DNA of 64,000 bases, taken from contig OZ059899.1 of assembly GCA_964057225.1 (NCBI GenBank), positions 13,676,001-13,740,000 on the forward strand, given 5' to 3'. The stretch is from Auanema rhodensis (Eukaryota > Nematoda > Chromadorea > Rhabditida > Rhabditidae). The position numbers were made by a program, and so were the translations under genes. Shown here one piece after another: positions 34,668 through 47,225 of the stretch (position 1 is the stretch's first letter; every line of letters begins with the position of its first letter). The notes under the pieces were generated by a model. The model was given only the letters and a program-made list of their open reading frames with translations. It ran no database searches and was not told the origin of the DNA.

Positions 34668-36722
34668 CTATGAAGAGGGTGGTAGTATTTCTATAATTTT
34701 TTTCTCTCTTGGAGGAGGAGGTTGTCTTTTTGTCTGTTTGGAAGGATCAAAATACACAACATCCGTTGGCTGTCGTGGCATATAGTTTTGAGAGTTACTC
34801 TGATTCGAGCCAGAAGAATTCCCACCATCATGTCTTTGTTGAGAATACCTTAAATAAAGTTTCAATTGCAGCCACTATATAACTAAATAATACTACCTTT
34901 TGGGTGCTCCCACTGAAGTGTTTCCTCCTCTTGAAAAACCAGTAGCAGAAGAGCCTCTTCCTGATGGTCCACCTCTAGTGAATGAACCGCGGCCCCTAGG
35001 CTCAGAGCCTCGTGATCCACGTTGTGAAAAGCTTCCTCTAGTTGCCTTTCTGTCAAAATTGCTGTTATTTCCAAAATCTCTTTCCCTTCTGTTTTCATCT
35101 GTGCGGTTAGTGAAAGTTCGGCTAAATTGTCCTCTACCAGACATTCTCAAAGTTCCTAAAAGGGTTGATGAATAATATATATCTTAACAATATGAACCTG
35201 CTCTGATAGATCCTCGTGTTGCTCCTCTTCTATGATTTTCAAACTCTCTCTCAGGCAGCTTTTCTTTCCTATCATGCTTATCTTCAAAGTTTTCCCTTCG
35301 GTCATTGCGGTAATCAACATTATCACGACGGTCGCCATCAATGTTAACACGTCCCCTAAACGGTAAACATAGATACTCATAAATTGATTTATTTTACCGC
35401 TGGAATCCTCTTCCTCCTCGTACAGGAGGTGTATTGCTTCCACGTCCACGAACATTTCTAATCTTAAACATCAAAATTGAATAAACATTCAAAAAATAGA
35501 TTTTACGTACAACTTTCATTTGTGGTTTTTGCCGTCTTTGCCAAACCTGTTCGTCGTCTTCAGTATCAATACTTTCCCGTTTTTCTGTTGGTTTTTTATT
35601 GAAATCTCTACGTCGTGGCTCTGATCTTTTTTGGCTTGGTTCGTCATTAGGAACTACTAAAATAAAAGTATATATAAGAAAATAGATAAAAGTTACCTCT
35701 GCTTTGTTCGCTTTTTTCCTTAACAACAGGCTTTCGTAATGTATTTTTCGAAGGTCCCGCTGTTCCTTGAATAAAATAACGAATTTTATGAAAAACAATC
35801 TTTAAAATACCTCTAGTTTTATTTCCCCCTCGTCTTCCTTGAGGAGAAGGTTCTTTTTCTGGAGCCTTCAAGTCAAATATATTTTGAAAAATTTAATTGT
35901 ATGAAATAAATACCTCAATTTTTTCTTTTTCTTTCTCTTTTTCTTTATCTTTATCTTCTGTTTTCTCATCGCCGGACCCCTTTTCCCCGTCGCGAATATC
36001 AAAACCATATCTTCAGAAAAAAATATAAGAAACTAACAAAGATAAACAAACTTACTTATGAAGAAGTTGTTGCTTCGTTTTCGGTCTCTGAGACTTTTCA
36101 TCAAACCTTAAACATAGTGTAAAACTATTAAGAATAAAATATAAATATTTATACCTATCATGTTTCCAATTTCCATCAGCTCGAGATTTTCTAGAAGATT
36201 TCAATTCAAGAGAGTCATCATCGCGAGAATCGTGCATATAATATCTGCCTAAAAAAAAAAAAAATAACATTCCGAACATAACATAACGCTAATTAAGAAA
36301 ATTTATTCTAGAACATAACAAACCTTTCTTCGGTATATAAGCAGGATTCTCTTCAATTTCATCGTCATCTAAGGGAGCACCAGATTCTTAAAACATAAAA
36401 TTAATATAAATAAAGTATTTATTCTTTGAACCTCCTTCGGAATCTTCTTCACCATCAGCTGCTGAAGAAGTTTCTTCTTTAGCTTCGTGTGTCTAAAAAT
36501 AAATATGTTAATAACTCTCTACAATATTTACGGAAAACATACAGTCTTATTACTTTGTTCCGCCTGAGGTTCTTCTGTTGATAGATTCGCAGTCTCTTCT
36601 TTAGTTTCATCTGCTGTTTCATTTAGAGGTTTAGAAGCATCTTCATTTACAGTACTGGATGCTTCTTCAATATCCTTTTTTTTTTCCTCTGCAGAATTAT
36701 TTTTCTCAACCTCCAGAGCCAT
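34668..36722 (-). CDS. CASC3: CASC3/Barentsz exon-junction-complex protein
   Basis: About a dozen exons. A Glu/Lys-rich N-terminus (MALEVEKNNSAEEKKKD) leads to the SELOR core: ENPAYIPKKGRYYMHDSRDD, RADGNWKHDRFDEKSQRP and KTKQQLLHKYGFDIRDG. This module clamps eIF4A3 and RNA in the exon junction complex. Basic and RGG-type stretches follow (NVRGRGSNTPPVRGGRG, RGSFSQRGSRGSEPRGRG), and the tail has YFDPSKQTKRQPPPPRE before the stop. It acts in mRNA localisation and quality control between nucleus and cytoplasm. The start is the ATG two bases after a GTTGTAG acceptor-like site; a longer open frame reading upstream would cross that site. Exon edges in the low-complexity tail are less certain. Confidence 0.88.
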
Positions 36723-37299
36723 CACTACAACAGTATAATTCAAAAAACAGCTCCGGTTATACAAACGTTAATAGAATACAAACAATTCTCAAAAGATATA
36801 AGCTTAAATTCCAATTACTGACGCAGTAAATACTACTATATAAATGAGTGCGCTGTATGCGCTCCTAATGTTTTTGGTCCCGTAACGACGTTTGCGTACC
36901 GTACTACTTTATTAGTACTGAAGTAAGAATTAACTATCGTTTTGTTGAAAGGTATGATCAATGAACGCTTTATATTAATTCCATTTAGAAAAGAAATTCT
37001 GAATATATACATCCGGAACTTTTATAAATAAAACACTTTCAATATTCATATGAAAACCTCGTCCAGGGTTTTTCTATATCAATTTCAGAATATCCAAAGT
37101 TAATGAAGATTTACTTATATTGTTTTCATTGCTTTGAAAAATAAAACATTGGATAGTTTTATGCTACTTTAATCATAATTCTTTGATATTTGGTACTGGA
37201 ATACTTTATTCAATACAAATTCGTTGAAAATTACAAATTATGTAAGAAGAAAAGAAAAAAACTTTGGCAATGTAAATGCTGCGATCAAATTGTAAAATG
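36723..37299. other. Spacer upstream of CASC3
   Basis: 577 bp of AT-rich sequence between the CASC3 start and the stop of the doubtful small gene below. It probably carries the CASC3 promoter. No other feature is supported. Confidence 0.5.
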
Positions 37300-37693
37300 T
37301 TACTGTGTAATATAAACACGAGTTATAAATGTCCCTTCAAAAAAATTATGACTTTCATTAAACCATAATCCAACTTCTTGTAAATATTTTTGATAATAAT
37401 TCTCAAATTCATCTTCAGTGAAATAGTAACTTTAAGTTAAGAATGAAAGGATATTTTTAGCATAGAAACATCAGAATCATCAATTCTCTCTTATTAGAAA
37501 ATTTAAAAAAATATTACGAATATCTTTTTTGTCAAACCAATGAGATGTATTGAAAAAATTGCTTTCCTAAAACGTGCAAAAACTAGTAGTACTTCAAAGT
37601 GAAATAATATGAGTGTGCGTACTTTACACATTCCACAAAAACGTCTTGACGCGATGCCAGACTACAGTACTCCACTGCACTGAATTTCGCCAT
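37300..37693 (-). CDS. Possible small multi-exon gene, unknown function
   Basis: I do not recognise this gene. A candidate first exon reads MAKFSAVEYCSLASRQDVFV (from 37693), and a candidate last exon reads YYFTEDEFENYYQKYLQ, EVGLWFNESHNFFEGTF, ITRVYITQ and a stop at 37300-37302. Both look like real protein in composition, rich in acidic and aromatic residues, unlike frames in the surrounding AT-rich DNA. The exon or exons between them are unclear: one reading gives SNFFNTSHWFDKKDIRNIF but meets a stop before a usable donor; another needs a 20-nt micro-exon. A total of about 80-100 residues is likely. It may be a real short gene, one with an unusual splice, or a decaying copy. RPL14 diverges from it 255 bp away. 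Confidence 0.35.
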
Positions 37694-37948
37694 AATATCA
37701 ACGTTTTCCCAAATTATTTGGCCTTTTTTTGATTAAGTTCTTCTTTATTGTTGTTATAAGCAATGTTAAAAGATAAATATATATGTAACGGAATATGGTA
37801 AAGTATGTTTTTAAAGTCTGTATTAAAGAACGTATAGTTTTTGTTGAAATCTTGGTGTTGATCCGTATTTTAATTTTTACATAAAATTGTTCTTTTTAAT
37901 TTATTGTTCTTGTTATTAGAATTTTCTATTTTATTAGTTTATTTAGAC

Positions 37949-38448
37949 ATGGTCTACAAACGATTGGTACAAGTTGGCCGCGTCGCCTTTATTGCCAAGG
38001 GAGCCGATGCTGGCAAAATCGCTGTTATCGTCGATATCCTTGACGGAAACAGAGTAAGTTATTTAACATTTTATTCTTGAATATATATTATTTCTAGGTC
38101 CTCTTGGACGGACCATCATCTGGTGTCCTCAGAGGTGTTCGCAACCTTAAAGATCTTCAACTCACCAAGTTTGTTGCTAACATCAGAGTTGGACAGAGAA
38201 CCAAGAGAGTTCAAGCTGCCTTCGATGAAGCTAAGCTCAACGAGGAGTTCCAAAAGACTCAATGGTTCAAGAAGAGAACTGCTAAGGCTATCGTACGTTT
38301 AATATAATCATTTTTGTTTCTTATTATCATGTTATAGCGCGCTAAGCTTTCTGATTTCGACCGCTTCAAGCTTATGAACGCCAAGAAAATGAGAAACCGC
38401 TTGATCAAGATCGAGGTCGCTAAGCTCAAGAAGGCCGCAGGAAAGTAA
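37949..38448 (+). CDS. RPL14: 60S ribosomal protein L14 (eL14)
   Basis: Three exons (37949-38053, 38098-38292, 38338-38448) total 411 nt, 136 residues, the size of invertebrate eL14. It begins [20 protein letters not shown] and continues [19 protein letters not shown], then [37 protein letters not shown] and a basic end. It is a large-subunit ribosomal protein with an SH3-like KOW fold at its N-terminus. TTTATTTAG ends two bases before the ATG, like a trans-splice acceptor. Codons are richer in G and C than in the surrounding spacer, as in the other ribosomal protein genes here. Confidence 0.95.
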
Positions 38449-40326
38449 ATTGTTATTTTTTGTTAATCCAATGAACGTTGGAACTTTATTTCTTTTATAT
38501 TATCATTATTATACACAATATTAAACAAACAAGGAAAGGGTTAAAATCAAAATGGGAACTATTCGATAGGTCAGTCATTGAACAACATTTGTATTCGTGA
38601 ATTGTAATGCCATATCTCTCGATTGGTGCTTCTGGTGTACACTAGAATTACGTAGTTACATAAGGAATTTATAAGTATTTACCTTATTCTGTCGACCTTC
38701 GCATTCGTGACTACTGAAGGCGCATCTGCCTTCAATACTGCTGCTTGTATCTGAGTCTGTTCCTGTTATTTCATTTCTTGCTATAATCTTAACACACCAA
38801 TTCGAATTGCTACTGCAATTTCTTTCCTAAATGTTGTCAAGCATTATTGGCTTTGCTAGGCAATGCTTCACCATTGTAGCAATAGCTGAAATACCTTCGT
38901 CTGCTCGAACACGGTAGAAGTAGCATTTAATAGATTCAGACTTCGATACAAAGAATAATATGGGCAGGATCTGTATTATGCGCATCTAAATTTAGTTTGA
39001 GGTTTGTATTGGAAGTTGCCACAAGCGGTTTTGGCAATTAAGTTGAAATGGCTGTGAAGCAATTGAAAAAGTAAAGAAAAGCTAGGAAATTGTTTGAAAA
39101 GTTTGGGGGCTTTCATTGCTTTGCTCTGGTTCGGTCAAACGCTTTTATTGTTTCGAATGGGAGGAAAACGCGGTTAGGTCAACTGCCTCTCAATGAAATC
39201 CTTGAAATATGTATTTCTATGAGTATCTAAGCTTGGGAGTACCGGAAACACGTTTTTTTTCTGGGACGAAGTCGGAAATATGTTAAGAAAAATAAATAGT
39301 AGGTCATAAATAAGGGCCAACTATGCCCAGAAACATGGAAGTCTTCATCATTCTCATAGCAATTTAGTCATCGCGTGCTAAAGTTGAATATGGTATGCCA
39401 TGCATAAGTTCGAAATAGACAAACACCGATATGAAAAGAACCGTTTATGCAGAATAAGTTATGTTTTATAACATCAAAAACAGAATAAGACACTGATTCT
39501 ATCAAAAAAGTGAAAATTTACAACTTGAAGTAGTGACTATATAAAACTTCACAATATATTTGTGCACTATCACAGACAGAAAGCGAAGAAAAGTGAACAG
39601 AGGATCTTATTGAAGGTGTTGAAATTAGAGCTGCCTTCAGTTAATACATTCGCGGGTCCGCACAATAAATCTGTTTCTATAATCTATGAAAACAACTGAT
39701 ATGATTAAGAATGAGAAAGAAAAGCGGACAGGACGGGGAAAAAAGTTAACATGTGCTGGTCATGAGGGATTCGTACCAATTAAGTATAAATAGAAATGTT
39801 ACAGGCTAATTAATTTTCTGAGAGAAACAAACACAAACAAACAGAAAAAACGATTACGGATCATCCTAATGCATAAAGCAAAAGGAGCGATATGTAATTT
39901 CAGTAAGAGTTCCCTTATTTGACAGCCAAATTACAAATTAGGGCGTTAATAGAGATGATGAGCATTAAATGCAGAAAACACGAATAACCCATATTTTGCC
40001 AATTAATCGACAAGTTGAAAGAGGCTCCAGTTAGGGCCGCAGGTACATTACTGGCGGAAACTAAAAATGGAATTCAAACTACAAAACCTAGTACATAACG
40101 ATGCCAAATTTCCTATACTCTTATTTTCAAAAAGACGACTGCAGGTAGAGTTCGTAGAGTAGAAAACCGTAATAAATGACAACATGAACAGCCAAGGGAT
40201 TCGTTGATTTCTGCTAAAGCAATCGGTAGCAGAGAACCTGCTGCTGACTCGTTTTGCCTTAATGATTAAGAGCAGGAGACATGGAAGAAGCTGATGTATC
40301 CAATAAAACATTTGAGATGCATGCAA
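38449..40326. other. Convergent spacer, RPL14 and PPP1R16
   Basis: About 1.9 kb between facing stop codons, long for this window. I see no convincing gene. A protein-like stretch on the minus strand near 38830-38985 has an AG just before an ATG, but I could not secure its frame. The rest includes GA-rich patches near 39580 and 39700 and presumably the two 3' UTRs. Confidence 0.45.
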
Positions 40327-42406
<2,080 letters not shown>

Positions 42407-43358
42407 TTTGGAACTACTAGTGTTTCAGAAGATATGTTCCAGATGAATAACGGCAGATGATTGATAAGAATAATCAGAAGAATTTCAAGCAAAGATTGTT
42501 GATTGTAGAAAAAATAATAAAATGGAAAATGTTGGCACACAGAATTCAAATACTAGATCAGCATACAGAAAAGTTGTATCAAGACAAAGCAGAAGTCGTT
42601 CGTAGAACTAATTAGAACTCAGAGACCCATAATGTGGCCTGAACCTGCAACCTAAAAATGGAAAAATCAAAGAACGAAATAACGAATAATTTATGGACAA
42701 TAATTAATGAAACGTTTGTAAGAACTAACGAAGTATAAAGATGATAAAAATGCCGCAGGCAACAACAAAGCATGCAATAGACTGTGAGATAGAATGTGGA
42801 AGAGCAGATGAGTGGCCAAATGCAAACAGAAAACACATCAGCAATAGGATAGAATGAGAATTGCAATCGAAGACACATTAAAAAGAAACTGAGAGAAGAA
42901 TAATAACTACCTCATTAGAAGCTTTAAGCACTGCACTTGTGATTATCCGGCATGATTCCCTTAGGAGAATAACGAATGAAGTGGGGGTGAACAACAGGCA
43001 TCCACAAACGCAACCGCTTCATAGGATAATTAATATTAAAATGATAAGCAACATGGGAAAATACATAAAGGTGGGAAAGCTTTTCACAGGTACTTAATTC
43101 AAAATTGAATAACATTGTCTATTTCCAACTGAACGATTTTCAAAATAAAAATAAGCGAAATACAACTAGAAAAACAAAAAAAAATTTTAAAATTGGCATT
43201 ATATTAGTGTGTGCGCCCGTGTATTTCTGTGACTCATACATATTTGTATTCGTCACAAAATCTTAAATCGATAACGGCACTAAATCCTTAAAAGGAAAAC
43301 TTTCAGGGATCAGCTCATTTCAAAGGCGATTTGTTGATATGGAAATCAGGATAATTCT

Positions 43359-43369
43359 CCCCCCCCCCC
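43359..43369. repeat. C11 homopolymer
   Basis: Eleven consecutive C in an AT-rich setting. Such runs are rare in the rest of the window. Confidence 0.85.
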
Positions 43370-46192
43370 TGAAGCCTATCTCATTCGTCAGATGTTGCAG
43401 GCCTACGAGAAGGACAAAATTTAAAGACGTGTTCCAAGTACAACTGCAGCACGATCAAAAGAAAATCGTATTGGCGGAGAGTAGAATTTGAAAAAATCTA
43501 AATTTTTCCTATAAAGAGGACGCAGATGCTTTTTTTTTCTTATGGCAGAAGCACTAAGTGAGCTAACAGAATTTGGAAACGGATGCAGAGTAACATCATG
43601 GAGGCACAACGTGGCATTCCAAGAAGTAATATGAAATGTCGAACGGATATTTAGGAACAATGAAAACAAGAAAGTTAGCAATATAATTTGACTATGGAAA
43701 ACAATAGGGGAAAGTAAAGAACTTTTTGTGTATGTGAGAATGTTGATGGCTCGAAGATGACTACTGAATGAGCATTCAGTGGAAAGCATAACCACCAACT
43801 AGGCTTCGAATAGTTAATCAGAAAAGGAGTATTTTAGTTTGCTTACTAGCTTCAAGCTTTCGTTTTAGCATTTACTTAAACGGTGTATATCCAACTTCGA
43901 GAGTACAATTCCATTAAGCTTAAATAGTCGAACAAAACAGTTGGGGCTTAGAATGTGAAGGAGAAAAAAAAACGAAGCAATTCTAATTATTCGCAACAAT
44001 TTGAAACAACTTTACTGCGGAAAGATATGGCAAAATGATGAATTTTTCGGAAAAAAAGTTTGACTGGTCATGTCAATGGTCGTTTCGCAAAGAAAATATC
44101 AAATCAGATGCTGGTTTCTCTACTTCTCTCATAAACAGTAGTTTTAAAGAGGAAATACTCTCTTGAACAAGTTAAGATGATAAAACACATGTTGAAGAGG
44201 AAAGGAGAGGTTATTTCGGAAGCAAAAGATGGTGACGCAAAAGAAATCAAACGGAAAATGTAGGTTGTACAGTGTATTGACAGAAGGTCGGTCGGCAAAG
44301 CTTTCAGCTGAAAGATTGTGAGGAGGGAAATATATGAAGTAATAAGGTATTAAAAACGTATTCAAGCTTATAAGTTAGTATTGCAGGTGATATAAAGAGT
44401 AATTCTTGAAATTTAAATATTATAAAGAATACTGCACTTCTGCAGCGACAATTGATTCATATTGGGTGTTGAGCGTGTTTGATTTAAAATTTATATTTTA
44501 GTGTCAATGACGGAAAATAAGAAAAAATGGAAAATCGGGTGATTTCCAGAAGCTCGGAACACCACCAAGAACTCATATTGGGTTAACATGAGTGCCAAGA
44601 GAGAGGGAAAGAGAGAGGCAAAAAAACAGGCGAAGAGAAGCCAGATAAACTTTATAAGACGAAGCCTAAGGGCAGATGTAGACATTGGAAGTTTAGTCTA
44701 AACCTTGCTTCGCTTACTTTGGATGGAGTTTGAGCTGAGGAGAGGTGGAAGGAATGAAAAAGAGAACAGAAGATGGAGAGAGAGAGAAAGAGGAGATGGA
44801 AGAGAAAGAGGTACATGCAGATTTATTAAGTATGTTTTGATAAATCTGAGAATATATTCCTTCTGAAATATACCAAGTGAGTAAACATGCTGAAGAGAAG
44901 TAATACAAAAAAGAAATGAGTAGGAATAACTAATTAAAAGGAGAAAGAAACGCATTGCTTCATGGATAGTAAAAGTGAGAGAAGTAGAACGATGGAAAGA
45001 TAATAACGGATTGCGAGAGGGATAGAGATAGAAAGGGAAAAAGAGAGAGGAAAAGAAAATAGAACAGCAAAAAAGAAAGAAGGAAAGGAGTAAAAGGGAT
45101 AAGGCTTGAAGTATAAGGAGGATATGAGTAGGAGAGAAGAATTGTCAAAAGAATAACTGATCACGCAAAAATTGGAAGCAAATTAACAGGAAACGAAAAA
45201 GGTCGTTAAGGAGAGGACGAATTTCATTAAGCTTATACTCATGATGGAACATGTGCATTCACTGACGGATATCTACATAAGAAAAAAGAAAATGAAACAA
45301 GGTTATTGGTACTCTTCGCCAATTTTTTGAGGAGAGAAAAGAGCTCATTTGGAGAAAAAAACAAAAACGACTTCTTGGGATGGAGAAGAAGTTTCTTGTT
45401 GAGCTAGAAGATGCAAACGATAAGTAAACGAGAAGGTAGTATAGCTCAAGGAACATGATGTGATACCGATAAGCATTAGAGGTTGAACATACAGATAAAT
45501 AATAAAACAAAGAAATAGAGTTGATAAATACTTGACTTTGAAATAATAAGTCAGAAGACGATGTTTGTCTTTTGAGTGGAACCAAAAAGGGTAAAAAAGC
45601 AAGCAAAAAGTCAGGAGATAAACAACCATCGACCTGTTTTTTGAGCTAGAGACAAAGAATAGTAGAATAAAAATACTATAGCATATCAAAAAGTTGAAAA
45701 TGGAAGCTCTTTAAGCATCTGTCGACTAAAGCATATCACGATATGGCTTTGCAGATTTGTATGTGAGGGATGGAGTACGCATTAATGTAAAGTAGAGAGA
45801 ATATGCAAAGAGAACTTCGGAGAGAACAAGTCCAATATATAGTAAGGATAAGAGAAAAAGATATAAACACAGAATGAAGCCATTTGAAAATCAAGATTAA
45901 CGCTGAGAATTAACAAGCTGGCTAAGATATCTGTTGTCAATGGATGCTCATATCACACAGAAATTTTGACAGATGAAAACAAGCGTCTAAAAAGAAAATA
46001 AGACGACACAAAGTCAAAAATTGTTGGTTTGGATTATCAACAAGCATGCGCTTATTGGGCAAGCAAAATGCTTAACAAGAAGCAGTACTACTAGAAAAGA
46101 GGAAGATATTTTGTGAGAGTCTGATGGCTAATTAAGCTGCCGATAAAGAGGAATCAATAATTCCAAAAGGGAGATTTTGTTGCATTTTGGAA

Positions 46193-46202
46193 GGGGGGGG
46201 GG
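46193..46202. repeat. G10 homopolymer
   Basis: Ten consecutive G in a purine-rich stretch. This is the only other long G/C homopolymer besides the C11 run. Confidence 0.85.
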
Positions 46203-46469
46203 AGAATTTGGATTTGCTCAGTAGAAGCTCTAACAACTACGAAATAATGTTTAAATATAATATAACAATTGAAAACTTAGTAGAAAAGGCAAAAGTGATT
46301 AGAAATACGAAGGTTAGAGGAATTACAGCCTAATGAATTAAATAACAACGATGAGGATGAAACAGACGAAAACGAAATTAAAATGAGAGTACACCAACAT
46401 AGAGAGAATAGAAGAAGGTGAAAATGAGAGAAAACTAAGAGGAGAGAAATAGAAAGAGGAAATAACCAC

Positions 46470-46494
46470 AGAGAGAGAGAGAGAGAGAGAGAGA
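46470..46494. repeat. GA dinucleotide microsatellite
   Basis: About twelve pure GA units, inside a longer GA-rich tract. Confidence 0.9.
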
Positions 46495-46679
46495 AATAGT
46501 GAGAGCGGGGGAAGATGAACAGGATGATGCATGATGAATGTAAGCAATATATACGGAGGACCCATAATTGTCTTCAGTGATGGACAGTAATATTGATAAA
46601 AGGCAATGCTGATTCATGACAAATTACAAAGAACATAACTGGTATATCTTAGTTTATAGAAAACAAAATAATAATAAGT

Positions 46680-46880
46680 ATATGAAAAGAAAGAGAAAGA
46701 AACAGAGAGAAAGTCAAGGGGGGAACAGAGAAACAAAAAAAGAAAGAGGGAAAAGGAAGAAAGGGAAAAGAGAGAGAGAAGAGAAAGAGAAGAAAAACGA
46801 GGAATTGGTGGAAGAAAAACTATCACATTTTGAAACAGAAATGATTGGATTGCAGCATACGAGAGAGAGAGAGAATTTAT
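46680..46880. repeat. Long polypurine tract
   Basis: About 200 bp of nearly pure A and G on the + strand. It ends in another GAGA run (46861-46873), with pyrimidines at only scattered positions. The tract could form triplex or H-DNA. Confidence 0.75.
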
Positions 46881-47157
46881 GAAATTTTTGACAACATTTT
46901 GAAAGAAGACGACGAAGACAAAAATTAAATAAGGAAATGACAAGCGGAAAACGGAATGGAGGAGCATGTGAATGAACGACATTGATGTGGATAGAAAAAA
47001 AGGAAACTGAAACACATTGCGGCTATTTGGGACAAAAGAGCTAACGATGGCTATGCTAGTTATATAGGAACGCCGAGCAGTATAAATTGAAAAGGAACGC
47101 TTATGCGATGATGTTGAAGACGACATGTGGAGGAACGCAGATCGAGGTGACGACCAG

Positions 47158-47225
47158 AGAAACGATGGTGATGGTCATGTTGATGAAGATGATGACGATG
47201 ATGAAGGTGATGATGATGATGATGG
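47158..47225. repeat. GAT/GATGGT-rich trinucleotide patch
   Basis: Imperfect ATGGTGATGGTCATG and GATGATGATGATGAT repeats. Translation gives Met/Val or Asp-type low complexity. No gene is inferred. Confidence 0.7.

Noticed and set aside
34900-35175. + strand Pro/Glu-rich frame
   Set aside because: Antisense to the CASC3 RGG-rich exons.
40048-40326. 92-residue minus frame just after the PPP1R16 stop
   Set aside because: It starts within the 3' UTR, lacks an acceptor and domains, and is most likely chance.
46616-46882. Open frame rich in Lys, Arg and Glu
   Set aside because: It is the translation of a polypurine tract; its composition is forced by the repeat.
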